From positions 43,409,965 through 43,473,964 of the forward strand of contig CM026557.1 in the NCBI GenBank assembly GCA_015143295.1: 64,000 nt of DNA, given 5' to 3'. The notes below the pieces were generated by a model that saw only the letters and a program-made list of their open reading frames with translations, was not told the DNA's origin and searched no databases. This document shows, piece by piece, positions 9,209 to 24,200 of the stretch. The DNA comes from Tetracentron sinense. Lineage: Eukaryota > Streptophyta > Magnoliopsida > Trochodendrales > Trochodendraceae. The translations under genes and the position numbers were made by a program. Position 1 is the first letter of the stretch. Each line of letters begins with the position of its first letter.

Positions 9209-12200
9209 GTAAACATTCCCCTACTCAATCAGTTTGTTTATTTTCCTTTATCTATCTGTCTATGATTCTATTCATTTGATAGAAAGCCATTTTTTCACTT
9301 TAATTTTGATTCTGATTATCCTTTTCGGTTTATTTTGTTTATTAACAGCCTCAATTACTGGCTGCTGTTAAATTTATAGCACATCTAGTGAACCAACAAG
9401 TGGCTCATGAGATTATCGCGTTGGAGCTGCTCACAGTGTTGTTGGAAAATCCTACCGATGACAGTGTTGAGGTAGCTGTTGGATTTGTCACAGAATGTGG
9501 ATCACTGCTTCAAGACCTTTCGCCTCAAGGCCTACATGGTTAGTAACACTGTTGATGGGGGATGAGTTTTAATGGGATTTATTTTGTTTATTTAAACACT
9601 ATTGTTGAACTGTTGTATTTTCATGTGGTCGAATTCTGCATATTCCTTATGCTTAAAATTTGTTGTTGCTACAACAAGAGGATGCTATCTTCCGCTAAAA
9701 AAGGTCAAAAATATTTTTATCAAGCAATCCATGCTAAATTAAAGTAACTAATCAAATTCATCTCCTAGTTGAAACTGGCTACTACCTCTAAATAGAATAC
9801 TGTAGAAGTAACTAAAACAAGTAGATTTTTGTGTGTTATATAGATCATGCAGGCATGAATTTTTATCAAGAGACTAAAGCGATAGTGGAATGGGCATTCT
9901 TTACGTTACGTACAGAATCACTTTTGAAAATGTGCTAGCATGCATCACCAGTTCATTGGTTTCTCATGGAATGTAATCTTAACTAGAATTTATAGAGGCA
10001 AACCATTTTCTAAGCTTATATCTTGGAAATGCTGATTGAAAATAGCGATGGTTTTTTCTAGGCTATAAGGACATGAAGCGAATTGCAAATGGATAAATTA
10101 CTTTCTTAATTTGGACCATTTAGAAAAGAGAGGGAGGAGGTGAGCAAAAAAATGCTTTTATGTGCTTCTATGAAGAAGAAGATATGGGTCACTTGTTGCT
10201 ACTTGCTACATTGTTCCTTTGTTAGATAGATCTGAAACTATTTCCTAACCCGCATGGTGTAATGTGAGATTTGCCCCTAAGCTTCAGGGAGTTAATTTAT
10301 GGGTGGATGTTGCAAGAGACGGATGCCTCATTGAGTTTGTTATGGAGGATGAGAGAAACAGTTGGGTAACCATTATAGTGCATTGGAGTCTGTTTTTTTA
10401 ATCAGGTTTCCAACTGTTGATAATGGTTATTGAAAAGTTTGATTTATGGGATTTAAATTTAAAAGAGTATTCTTCATGATCCAATAAAATAATAACATGT
10501 GGCTTAACAGATATTCTGATATATTACATTAAATACTGAAAATCCTCATTTGAGATTTGGTTAACAGAATTCTTTGAAAAGCGGATAGATAAAACCGTTA
10601 GAGATAAAGTATAATTACTTGAAAATAAGATACATCTGATAATGATGATCTTAGTCATTAAATGTTTAAATGATAAGGAATATTTGATGTTTTCAGCCTT
10701 TGATTCTTATAAAGGATTCTGCTCCTTGATGATATTTTTGACCCCTATGTCACTGATGATGATTATAGCCTTTGCACTTTTAATGCCTTTGAATGCTGAT
10801 TTAGGCTTTAACGCCTTTGATAATGATTCAGGTTTTAACGCCTTTAGATGTTGATTTGGGCTCTAATGCCCTTGGACAATGATTTGGGCCTTAACGCCTT
10901 TGACGATCGATATAGCTTCAGTGCCCCTCTTTGGCTCTCAACGCCTTTCTGATGATAATGGGTATGGTATGTAGTAGTATCTCCCTGTATACCTTTCTGA
11001 TGACCTATACCATAAAGAGGGTTTGCTTTGTCAGGGGTGAATGGTATGGATTAGTACCTCCCTGTGGGAATGAGTGTGGTTGTTTCCCCTCATCACCTAT
11101 TCCAGTGAAACATGGATTACTTCCTGGGCTGACAGTCAGGGAGAAAGCATTGGAGATAGATTTTTCCTCAGTTTCTCTTAAGGCCTGACGGGATGGGTGT
11201 CTTCGTCCAACACCTCCGCTTTCCCTATTGGACTTGAGATTATTATTATTATTATTACTTAGAGTAGTGTTGCTGTCTAAACACTTATACATTACCTCAA
11301 AAGGACAATACACAATGAAAGTGTACCCGCTTTCACGATTTAGTTACCAACCGCTCTGGGGGAGGATGATGAGTTGTGGTTTGGAGGACTTAGATAGAAT
11401 TTGTTAAATGATGAGTATTATGAATACCGCTTTTAACCTTTGAAGAATATATCCGAAAGCTTTATAGAGAGAGAAAATAAATGATTCTTCAAGAAAAGTC
11501 ATTTGTCACCGTTATTCTTCACTGTTCTTTCTTCTCTCCATCTAAATCACTTTCTTCTTTCTTTCTCTTTTTCCTTGTATCGATCTCTGAATCATTTCTT
11601 TCAAAATAACTCAATTTATAACGGTTTGGATAACAGATTTAGGCTAGATTGAGGTTATAATGAATCCCATCACTTCGAAATCAAAATCATCCCTCTTCAT
11701 TTGGCGACTCCGCTGGGGAATTCTGCAACAATTTTGAGAGAAAAATGGTGACTAAGAATGGTGCTTCTTCTCAAGCACATGTTATTTAGGAAGAAAATAA
11801 AGAAGAATCTCATACTTCTAGAGTGGAAGTTCCTGATCTTTCTGCTGTTCTTGGGCCCTTTTTTGCCCAGTTTCAAGCAATTCAAGTACAAATGCAAGCT
11901 CAGATGCAGGCTATCTAAGCTCAGGTAGCAGCCCAGTTGGCAGCATCAGAGAAACAGATGCAAGAGTTTTTCAAGAAAGCCCGCCATGAAGATAATTTTC
12001 TCAACTTGGAGGGGCCATGGGAGCGTACACCTTCTCCATCTCGGCATGTTGAGGAAAATGATACTCATGATAATCCTCCTAAGAAAGATCTAGTTTCTTC
12101 TTCCTACCTTGTAATCATCATGAACAAGAAGGAAGACATTCCTCATACATGACAGCTGAAGATTTCTCTGAGATGTTCGAAAGAGAGCAAGCAAAACGCT

Positions 12201-15200
12201 CTGGACTTTCAAACACTTTTGATGCTAGACCACCTTTTTCAGGAAGGATTTTGCAAATGGAATATCCATCAGGATATATCACACCCTAGTTTACCCTCTA
12301 CAATGGAAGGACTGGAAATGCTTGAGAACATGTAATGCGCTTTACTGATGCCCTGAGTAGGTACGCTAATAATGAGGAATTATGCCTTCGTGAATTTGCC
12401 ATATCTCTGACTGATCATGCTTTCACCTGGTATATTACTTTGACCCCAAATTCTATTCATTCTTGGGAAGAGATGGTCAGTATTTTTTACAAGAAATTCT
12501 TCTCAGTAGAAGACCGTGTTACTCTCAATACTTTGTCAAAAGAGCGGCAGAGGCCTAATGAGTATCTAATACAATATGTTCGCCGCTTTCGGTACTTGGT
12601 CTTAGACTGCCATGAACAAACAACTGAAGAGCAGCTTGTACAAATATGTGTGGATGGGGCAGCAAAGGAATATAGAGCTTATTTGGAGGTAGCCACTATC
12701 TCCTCTTTTGACAAACTTTATGATATTTTTCAAAGGCTCAACACAGTCATATCCAGGGCAGCTCCACCAAGGTATGAAGATAGGTACGATAGGAAGGATA
12801 AGAGAGAGACAACAATGGCGGTCGATAACTTTGGAAGACGATCATTTCAAAGAAATTCCTCCGATCAATCTGACAAAAGACCAAAGTTCAATCCTGAAAA
12901 TGTTCCACCGCCTTTTCCTTGCAGTATGGTGGAAGTATTACGTATTGTAGAGGTCTTGATTGCTGATGGCGTTTTGTACTTGCCATCACCCTTCCAAAAA
13001 CCCACAGAGGAAGATAAACAAAGTAGCAAATATTGTGTGTATCATCAGATTGTATGCCATTCAACAAAGGGTTACTTCTCTCTAAGGCAGAATTTCAATG
13101 ATAAAATAGCTGTTGGACACTTGAAAATTTCAACAACTCCTGAAGGGTTTGTCTATCAGGATCCTTTGCCAGACCACAAAGGGAAAGATGTAGGTGCTAT
13201 GGTTTGTCATAATTCAAATATTATAGAAGAAAGGGAGATTGAGGAGGAAAATGTTTTTGATATTTCTTCAGCCATTGAAACTCTTTCACAGAGTTCAAAG
13301 TTTAAAAACTTTTTTTGATCAAATACATTTCTCAAAGGCGGCAAGATTAGCTGCAACAACAGCCTTAACAGCAGTTGCAGAAGTTCACTCAGAACATTGT
13401 TTTCTTGCTTATTCTGCCATAAGAAAGGCAATGCCAGAAATACAGGATGTAAGTTTCACTGTTGACGACATGAAAGCTTCATCAAGAGCTCACAACAAGC
13501 CTTTATATGTCATAGCTTTAATAAACTCTATTGAAGCGAAGAGGGCATTGATAGACCCTGGTTCTTCTTTGAACCTCATCCCATTATCAACAGCACTAGC
13601 AATGAGATTAGATCCTTCAAAGATCTCAAAGTAACCTATAGAAATATCAGGATTTGGACGACAGTGTCAGAATACTATTGGTTATGCCACTATCAATCTT
13701 CAAGTGGGGCCAATCAACTCAGTAATAAGAGTTCATGTCATTGAGGCCAATGTCAGCTATCACATTCTTCTCGACCGCCCTTGGATTCACAAATTCCAGT
13801 TAATACCGTCAACATTTCATCAGTGTATCAAGGGAATATACAAAGGCAGAGTCATCAGGATACCAACAACTGCTATACCATTCGGTAAAGCAGAAGCTCA
13901 TATCTCGGAAGCGCTGTTTTATGATGAGTTGGCTGCAAGGTTCAAAAAATCGATAATATTGGCGATATATCGCCGATATTTATCGGTATCGACCATGACC
14001 GACACATCTACACATGGTTATGAATTTTTTACATAGTATCGGACGATATTGCCGATATATCGGCGAAATACCGGCGATAACCCCACCGATATCGACCAAG
14101 TCATCCAAAAACATCCGAAACAAGAAAAAAAAAAAAACCCCATTTTTCTGATTTTTTTTTTGTAGAACTTTTTTTTCGTGAAACCCTGTTAGGGTTCACT
14201 TTGTTTGAAACAGAAAATGAAAAAAATAAAAAGAAGAGAGGAGAAAGAAGGAAGGAAGAAGAGAGGAGAAAGGAGGAAGAAGAAGAGAGGATGAAGGAAG
14301 AAGATATACCCGAAGCATGGATGGTCGCCATCGCCTTCGCTGTTGCCGTCGTAGTCGTAGTCGCCGTCTCAGTCGAGCCACCGAAGGTCTGAAGCCTTGA
14401 GGTAAGTAAACCCTCTGCCCTCTTCTTTTTCTTCTTCTGCGTTTTTTTTTTCTTCACTGTTTTGGGTTACGAAGACTGAAAGAGTTAGGTCTTTTAAGTC
14501 TTAAAGATTTGGGCTTTTGCATATGAGGCCCTTAAGTTTTAATAATTTATAAATAAATTATTAATAATAACATATTAACATATTAACTCAATATTGTTTC
14601 TTAATTAAATAACCTAAGTTCCTTAAGACTTCTTGTTATACATGTTAGTAAAATTACTATTATATCCTTAAGATATTTCATAACCTCACAAAACCCCCTT
14701 AACCAGCCTTGAACTATGGTTAACCTGCGCTAGCTCTTGTGAATTTTTTTTTTCCTAAAATCTTAGGTTAAAGGGGTGTCCCTCTTAACTCCATTTAACT
14801 GTGGTTAAGATTCACTAAGCTTTAAGGTTAAAGCATCTAACTTTGGTTTTAAAAAAATAAAAGAAATTAATGTCACCTTGTTACTCTCTTTATAATTTTG
14901 ACTTCTATAATTTTTTTAAAAACATATTAAAAATACAGTGTTCAAGGGTTAAAATTTTTTGTTAAAAAAAATATAGTATTCAATGGTTAAAAAAATACAG
15001 TATTCAATGGTTAAAAAATACAATGTTCAAGGGTTCAAAAAATTAAAGCATCTAATCTTGAATTTTATATTTTTTAAAATACAGTGTCCTTTTTTAACTC
15101 CCAATAGGTTATAATTAAAGTTAAAATTTACTAATTGTTAAGAATAACTGAATAAAGTATCTAATTTTTAAATGTTTTTATTCTAAAAGGTGTATTAACA

Positions 15201-18200
15201 TCTATTTTAACATTTCCTGAAGTTTCGCTACAAATTTCATGTTTTGTCCATTTTTTTTGCAATTTTTCTAAAAATCACCGATAAACGATATATCTTCCGA
15301 TATATCTTTTTTTCGCGGCTCGACATGTTGAGCGATATCGACATTTAGAACCTTGGTTGGCTGAAGAGGGTGAAACCGCTTTCGAAATGACTAGAGGAAT
15401 TATGCTACCATTTTTTACCTCTTCAATGCCATCAGAAGGCTCAATGGCATCAAAGAGATCATGAGACGAAAGCGTGAAAGCAGAAGTTCAAGAAGGTAGT
15501 ATTGCCAAAGAGCCAAGGACTGGGGGCTATAAGAGGATGGTACAACCAGATGGGAAGGTTGTATACATCTTATGACAATCAAAAGAATTTGATTAATCAA
15601 AAGAAAATCAGAGTCCCATGATGAATTAGATACTTCAAGTCGAAGAAACAAGTGAAATTGGCGAGGCACTAGAATAGATGCAGGATGGTGTAAAGGTGTT
15701 GCAAGAAAGCCTTGAAGAAATAAATCTTGCAGAAAGCTCATCTGAGAAACGACCAGTACTTATCAGTTCAAAATTGACTTCAGAAGAAAAAGAAGAATCG
15801 GTAAGACTACTAAGAGAGTGCAAGGATATTTTTGCATGGAATTATGAAGAAATGCCAGGGTTAGACCCTACATTGGTCACACACAAGTTAAACATTGAGC
15901 CAGGGTATATACCAGTAAAGTAGTTGCCAAGAAAGTTCAGACCAGATATTGAAGATTAGATTAAAGTAGAAGTTAAGAAGCTCTTGAAAGCAGGTTTTTT
16001 AAGCCAATTCAACATCCTACTTGGCTAGCCAATAATGTACCAGTTAAGAAGAAGAATGGTCAGATTTGTTGCTGTGTTGATTTTAGAGATTTAGACAAAG
16101 CATGCCCAAAGAATGAATTCCCTTTACCCAACATGGATTTGTTAGTTGATGCAACAGCAGGCCATGATGCCTTTTCATTTATGGATGGTTATAGTTTATA
16201 CAATCAGATCAAGATGGCGGCAGAAGATGTAGAAAAAACCGCCTTTCGGACACCTATTGGGAATTTTTATTATATAGTAATGCCATTTGGATTAAGGAAT
16301 GCTGGGGTTACTTATCAAAGAGCTATGACAGCCATTTTTCATGATATGTTCCATAATACAATGAAATTATGTTGATGACATTGTTATCAAGTCTCAAAAG
16401 CGTCAGAGCCATGTTGATGATTTAAGGATAGTTTTTCAACGATGTCGCTAGGATCAGTTAAAAATGAATCCCTTAAAATGTGCTTTCAAGGTTTCAGCAG
16501 GCAAATTCTTGGGGTTCATTGTAAACTGGCATGACATAGATGTTGACCCAACAAAGGCTCAGGCAATTGCATCTATGACAGCCCCAAGCACAGTCAAAGA
16601 GTTAAAAAGCTTTTTGGGAAGGGTATCCTATATAAGAAGATTTATTCTAGGATTGGCAGCTGTCATAGTACCTCTTATGCCACTTTTACGGAAGAATTGT
16701 GAATTTAAATGGGAAGCAATGCATGAAAGAGCTTTTAAACAACTTCAACAGATGATGAGTTCAACAACTACCATGATGGCGCCTATACCAAAAAAGCCTT
16801 TAGTCTTATATTTAGCTTCAACAGAAACCGCTATTGGAGCTCTTCTAGCTCAAGAAGATCTATCTGGTTGTGAGCGGCCAATTCATTATCTTAGCAGGAT
16901 TCTCAGGGATACAGAGCTAATATACCCTCGAATAGAAAGGAGTTGTTTGTCTTTGATCTATGCTTTACAGAAATTCCACCATACTTACCGTCTCATAAGA
17001 TTTTTCTGATAACAAAATCTGATCCAATTAAATATCTCATATCAAAACCAGTTCTTTCAGGACGAGCAGCTAAATGACTTCTTTCATTATCAGAGTTTGA
17101 CATTACATGCCTTTGTCCTCGTGCTATCAAAGGACAAGCAGTAGCTGATTTATTGGCAAATTTCCCAGGAAATGATGATCTGACACTAAAGGAAGAATTA
17201 CCAGGAGAATTGCCCGAGACAATGGTATTTGAGGCAACAGAAGCATGACTTATGCATTTCGATGGATCAAAAACTATGGATTTAGCTGGGGCAGGTATTG
17301 TATTAAAAGCTCCTGGAGGAGAGGTAATATATCTTTCTTTCAAATTGAATTTTCTTTGCTCTAACAATATAGCAGAATATGAAGCTCTTCTCATAGGTTT
17401 ATCAATTGCTAAAGGCCAAGAGAATAAATGTAATGGGGGATTCTAATTTGGTAATCAGCAAAATGGAAGGGACATTTAATGTAAAGATGTTGGTTTAGCT
17501 CCATGTAGAACAACGGTTCAAAGAATAATGACCAGTTTTGATATGGTGGAATTCAAGTATCAAGAGCGTACAAGGAACCGCCATGCTGATGCACTTGCTA
17601 CTTTAGCATCAAAATTAACATTTGAAGGAGAAGCTTCTCAAGTAGTAGTCAAAAGGCGTATAGTAGCCACACTCCTAATGGAGGAATTATGCGAAAAAGA
17701 ATCAGAAGAGGCAGATTGGAGAGAACCAATTTTGACAGATATTAACCGCTTTCATGATTCAACTACAGTTCCTACTACAATACTGAAAGTCTTAAAAAAT
17801 TTCTTGCAGATAAATGGGGATCTATATTTCAAAGGACCTGAAGGTGTCCTGATGAGATGTGTTGATGCAAAAGAGGTTAAAGAGCAAATGATGCAAGTTC
17901 ACTCAAAGATATGTGGGTATAATCCCTCTGTCAGCCTGTATAGGAGGTTACAACGTTTTGGGATATATTGACCAACAATGGAAAAAGATGTTGCTATGAT
18001 ACAGAAAGAATGTTCAGATTGTCAAATACTGCTAGATAGAGAAGAATGTCATTTCACAAATTCTTGGGAAGATTGGAAGAAACCATATAATGATTACTTC
18101 ACAGATGGGATAATGCCTGCTGATCCAAAAGAAGCCTTCAAGTTTAAGAAGAAAGTTGCTAAATTCTATTTTGACAAAAGATAATTATTCAGAAAAGGAT

Positions 18201-21200
18201 ATAGTGGTATTGCTCTCAGATGTCTGTCTGGAAAGGAGGTTGAACTAGCACTATATGAGGCTCATAGTGGAGATTGTGGTGTTCATCAAGGAAAAAAGAA
18301 GCTGTTTCAACACATTTTAGGACTGGGATATTATTGGCATACCATGGAAACAGATTCACATCTACATGTTCAAAGCTGTCATCAATGTCAAATTAGAGGA
18401 AATGTTATTCATGCACCTGTCCAGTCTCTACAATATATTTCTACACCTTGGCCCTTTCATACTTGGGGGCTAGATTTAATTGGACCTATTAATCCTCCCG
18501 TTGAAGGACATGTTTGGATCCTTGTGGCTACTGAGTATTTCACCAAATGGGTAGAAGCTATATCATTAAGAAAAGCTACAGGTATCATGGTGGCTAAATT
18601 TATTAAAGAAAACATCATCTGCCGCTTTGGAATACCAAAGGAGGTCGTCACTGATAATGAAACGCCTATCATAAATTCCAATGTGAGGGAATTATTGGAG
18701 AAATATGATATCAAGCACAAGAAATCAATCCCTTATTATCCTTTATTATCCTAATGGGAATGAGCAAGCAGAAGCTACCAACAAGACTATTTTGAAGATA
18801 ATTGGAAAAATAATAGAATGAGCCCATAAGAAATGGTGTGAAAAGCTTCCAACAACGCTCTGGGCTTACAGAACTTTAGCAAGGACTACAACAGGTGTTA
18901 CTCCTTTTTCTTTAGTATATGGGACAGAAGCTGTTGTGCCTTTGGAAGTCGAGATACCATCTATTAGGATTGAAGTATTTGATGGAGAAATAGCAAGTCT
19001 CCAAGTTGCTCGGTTGACTCAATTGGAAGTCATGGATGAAAAGCGTGAAACTGTAGCTATGAAGACAAAAGCATTCCAAATGAGAGCTGCTAAAGCGTAT
19101 GACAAAATTGTACAACATAGAGTCCTTAAGGAAGGTGACTTAGTCCTCAGAACAACTATTCATGTCAGGAATGGTACGAAATTAGGGAAGTTTACTCATA
19201 ATTGGGAAGGACCATTCTTGATAAGGCAAAGTTTTGACAACCGTTATTATCTCTTATCTACACCATTTGGTGAAGTATTACATGATCCTATCAATGTAAA
19301 GTGGCTAAAGAAGTATTATGCTTAATAAAAAAAAATATAATAACAAAATTTTTCTTTGCGTTGATTAGAAATTGTTAACATTTACAAAAAAAGATCAAGA
19401 AAAATGCTTTTACAAAATCTCTGATGTAAAGCCCTTCTCATTCAGAGATACAAGCCTTTCAGCAGAAGCCTTCAGACGACTGCATTCTTCATGTTCGGTT
19501 GTAATTTCATCTTGAAGAGCTTTCAGGCTGTCTTGTGCTTCTTTTATCTTCTTTTCTTTCTCCTCCATTATAGCTTGATGACGGGCAATCTCCTGACGAA
19601 TAATATGAACACTGTCTTGATCTTTCAATAATACTTTCTTGAGTTCTTCTGCTCTAACCACTTTGCTTGTGTAGGAGCTTTTCAGATTGGCAAAGTTTTT
19701 GGCTTGAAAAAATGTGAGGGACAAGTTGTTCAGAAAGTCTATTAACCACTTCACGTCAACATTGATATCTTCAAGCTCCTTCAGTTCTTGCAACCAATCA
19801 TCAAAGGTCTTTATCCTCAAAAGCGTAAGATGACTTGATATCCCTGACCCTTCTGATGATAGAGCTTACTGTCTCTAACAGCCCGCTCTGATAATGGGAT
19901 TCTTTAAAGAACAAGAAGAAGTGATGTCTTAATAGCACTTTACTATCTCTGTCCACAAAGGAAGAGAACTTTCAGACACAGGATAGCGTTTCAAAATCTC
20001 TTCTATAGAACCAACCAACAGCGGTTCAGTTGAAGTGGAAGGAGTAGCAACATCTTCATTCATAAAATTGCCCATAAAAGCGGATAACTCTGATGAAGTG
20101 GCTCTAGTAAAAGTTTCTGCATGAAGATCAGAATCAGTGTTTTCTTCATTAGCGGCAATGGTGATCTCCATGGCAGAATTGATAGCTTGAGTATCCTCAT
20201 TAACAGTCTTCGGATCTGCTTCTACTCCAAAAGAAATCCCTTCATTAATAATATCCTCCTCAATAATGTTCCCTCCAATGTTCTGCTCCGAATGACTGAC
20301 AATAACACTTTCAATAGAAGCAACCACTTGAGCACTAACGTGCTCAGTAGAGGGCATAGGCGTCTGAACGCTTTCATCAGCAGAACGAGTAATATCAATT
20401 GAAGAAGAAATTTCTGTGATTATCTTGAGGGGATTTTCAAGAGATTGACATTCTGAATTCTGAACCACTGAGGAGAAGAATGCCATTTCACTAACAGAAG
20501 GGGGTTCCACCTCCATGGGTTGTTCTAAAAATTCAGCTTCAACAGGAGCGTTTTCAGTACTGACTTCAATAGTGCTCGCTTCTTTGAAAATTGGAGCATC
20601 AACTATAACAGGAGCTGTTATGACATTTTCCTCAATAACAACAGGCTTTGCTATTTTGGTTTGAATACCTTCAGAAAATCCTTCAAATAACAAAATACAT
20701 TGTTAAAATGTTTTTTATTATTCCATAATGAAATGAGAAGATGGATTGCAAATTTTTTTATGAATACATGATTCTAAGGATAACTAACCTGCGTTTTCAG
20801 AATCAGCAATAGCGGTAGTCTCAACTATGAGTGGTGACGAAGTCTGCGCATTCCTTTGGAAAAGAAGTGATCTTGCTTTGATAGCTTGCGATCTCATCCT
20901 TTTTAGAGAAGTCAAAACTTTGGCTATTTCGATAGTCCTAGCAGGGTTTGTAATCTTCAAAACGCCAGAAGCTTTAGCAGGTTGTTTCTTCTTCCCAGAA
21001 AGCGGTGAAGAACTGGGCTCACTCTCAGGCCAGACGTTGGCCAAGTTCCCAACTTGCACCCTTGCTTCCGTTGATGAAGGAAAAGGGATATCGGTTACAT
21101 TGTCCCTAGGGATGTTAAACCCCACTAGAGTTGATGGAGTTCCAGAGCTCCCTATGTCAGCATCTGTAGATGGTGTTGTTTTCTTTTCTTGAAGAGAAGA

Positions 21201-24200
21201 TGACTTTATCCTCTTTGAAAATTGTTGTTGCAAGTTCTGCTTGCGAAGGATTAACGACTCATTATCTTTTTCTTCTTCACCTCTCTCTTCTTCACTTTCA
21301 GAGGAAGGGTCCTGTACTAATTAAAACATGTGTAAAAACAAAGGATTGAAAGTGCATATATCAGAAAATCTTTTGTATAGAAAATTTCACTAAGTATGTA
21401 CTAACCGATTGACCCTTGCATTTCTTGGAAGGAGGAGCTTTCTTTTTTATTGTAATTTTCTTAATTCTAGGCGCTTTTGGGGTAGCCGCCTTTGGAGCAG
21501 GAATAGTTATAGTTTGAGAAGGGGGAATATCTTCTTCCTAAATTTTGGAAGTGCTTTCAACAACAGCTTTTTACTTTGGTTTCTTGGGTAAAGGAGCTGT
21601 CGCCTTCCTCTTCTTGCTGGTGCCAGGATGATCCTTCAAACACTTCTCTTTATCCATGGCCAAATTTACTGGCTGACTAAGCATTGGCGGGTTTTGAGTG
21701 AAAGCTTTAAAGGTACCAATGCAAGCCTTCCAGAAGAGTTGATAATTTTTTGTACATCTGCCTACTCCATGTTCCCCGGCCAGATAGAAATCGGTAACAG
21801 GTGGCCTCAAATTTGAGGACCAGCTCTCCAAAATAAAAGCTTTCATGGTTCTTTTTAAGGAAAAGGATTCGGCAGTATCATCTGGAACGCCTTGATCTAA
21901 GCCGAATTGTCTTAGGCAACGATCAGGGTTGTAAGATTCAAAGCAAAAACTGTTTGTCTTACCGCTATCAATACTGAAAAGACTTACCAGGTGACACTTA
22001 GATAAAATGGCAAAGCAATGAAGGGTCTTCAGTGAAATTTCTGCTCTTTCTTCAACCTTTGTACCCAGAGAGGCCAAAGGCTCTTCAGAATGATAAAAAA
22101 CTCTTTCAATTCCTTTCAAAGGCCCAATATATGGTCTGAAATAGAAGCTTTTCTCCTTGTCAATAACATAAAAAATCAGAGCATCTTTCTTTCTCGATAT
22201 GCTACTCCACTACCATACTCTGGGGCTTGGAATGTCTTCAACGGAAGCATCATCAACTTGCAGATGAGAGAATTGTCTAGCTGAGGGCGCATAACTGGGG
22301 AAGCGCTCCCATAACCACATCTGAAGGAAAGCGGTGTGGACAAACGTTTCTATATTATAAGTACCAGCTGACCAAGCTTGACATTTGTGGATCTAATCCA
22401 AGTTCTTGTACAAAGTTCCCAGAAAATATACTCCCAAGGGGAAGCTTTGACCATCAGCAAGGCGGAGAGCCAAGGGGAACAGTCTGTCCAAAACCTTGTC
22501 TGTTGAGCGACTTCAAAGACATATCTTGACAGCCACATACAAATGAACGCTGTCAGTTCCAAAGGAGACTTGTAATCTTTCCCATACTTGTATTCTCTGA
22601 CTGTTTCTTTGTTCACAGGATCATTTTCTCTAGAAAAATATCGTACCCAGCCATAGAAGTTTGGCCGCCTTGCATGAGATTCTTTTGCACTTCCCCAGGT
22701 AGGGTTGAACTCTTGATTCCCAAACCAGTGTATGAAGAAGCTTGGATGTTTTTACTTCCTCTCTGGTCAAAACCAGTGTAGTCAAGGCGTCTAGGCGATG
22801 CCTAGGCGATTAGCCTTGGCTAGGCGAGGCGACGCCTAGGCGATAAATTTAATATAAATATATATATAATTATATATATATCACGTATATATATAACATC
22901 AAAAAGATCAAAACTCCACACCCACATTTCACAAAAACATAAAATAAAAAGTCTATTACAAGCATTCATCACATATCAAAGACATGTTAACATAGTGGAG
23001 TATTAAACATTTCAAAATTTGGGCAAAATACCCAAATTTGTGTCATTGTCCATGTATAATATTAGGCAGAGCCTCCTACGATTGCCCGGGGGGGTGGCAG
23101 GGGGGGCAGCGCCCCCCTGCGACGCACGAAGTGCGTTCGCAATCTGGGCCTAATAGGCCCAGATTGCGTCGAAAACGATATTTTTAGTGAAAAAAATTGA
23201 TATTTTTAGTGAAAAATCGATTTAGAATTTTATTACTACTTCATTACATGTTTTTATATTTTTTATTTATTCATTGAGAAATTTTGGATATTTTTTAAGC
23301 AAAAAAAAAAAAAAAAAATTTTTTTTTGTAGGATCGCCCGCCTAGAGGGGCGCCTAGGCGACCGCCTAGAGGGGCGCCTAGGCGACCGCCTAGGCGACGC
23401 CTTGACTACACTGGTCAAAACAATATCTTGAATATCATTATTACCAAAACCTGATAATCTCCATAACGCCATTACATCTTCTAGGGTAGGGGTAGTTTCT
23501 CCCCACGAAGTAATAAATGTATGGGTTTGACTATTCCACCTAGTGACTAACTGTGATAAACTATCTGTGTCTTTTCTGACTTAAAAATCTTTTGAAAGCT
23601 TTATGGCTTTAAAAATCTCAGCAGAATGAAGCTTAGGCCTATATTCTTCATGAGTAAGTATGTAATCACACCAAGCTGTCCATTCTTTGGTGTAACCGCT
23701 ATGGGAACTGAAATTGACTTGTGAAAGCGGAAAATCTTCTCTCTACTCTAAACATAGTAGTGGCAAAAGGTGATGGACAAAATCCTTTAGCTCCATCAAT
23801 ATCGCCGTAAGATAAAGCCCATCCATCTGGAGGGACGGCGGTATCCCAGGAGTGATGCATAGCTGAATCCCAAAATTCATCACTTAAAAGATTTTTTTGA
23901 GAAGAGGAAGCCATAGCTGAAAGCGTAAAATATTGCAGAAATAAAAAAAACGGATTACAGTGTGTTTTTATATATATAAATTAAAAAAAAAAAACAAGAA
24001 AACAATTAATATGCAGATGATCAAAGAAGAAATGATGAATACACGAAAGAAGACAGCAAACATAAGCAAAGAAGCATCAACAGTAATAAAAAAAAGAGAT
24101 CAAAGAAGAGCAGAGACTTACCAAAACTTGAAAGGTGTTCTGAAATCCCAAATAGAGATAAAGAATCCTCGATTTCTTGGAAAGAACAGCAGCAAAACCA

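Noticed and set aside
14101-14457. Lys- and Ser-rich open frames on both strands
   Set aside because: They come from a purine-rich stretch inside a non-autonomous hAT.
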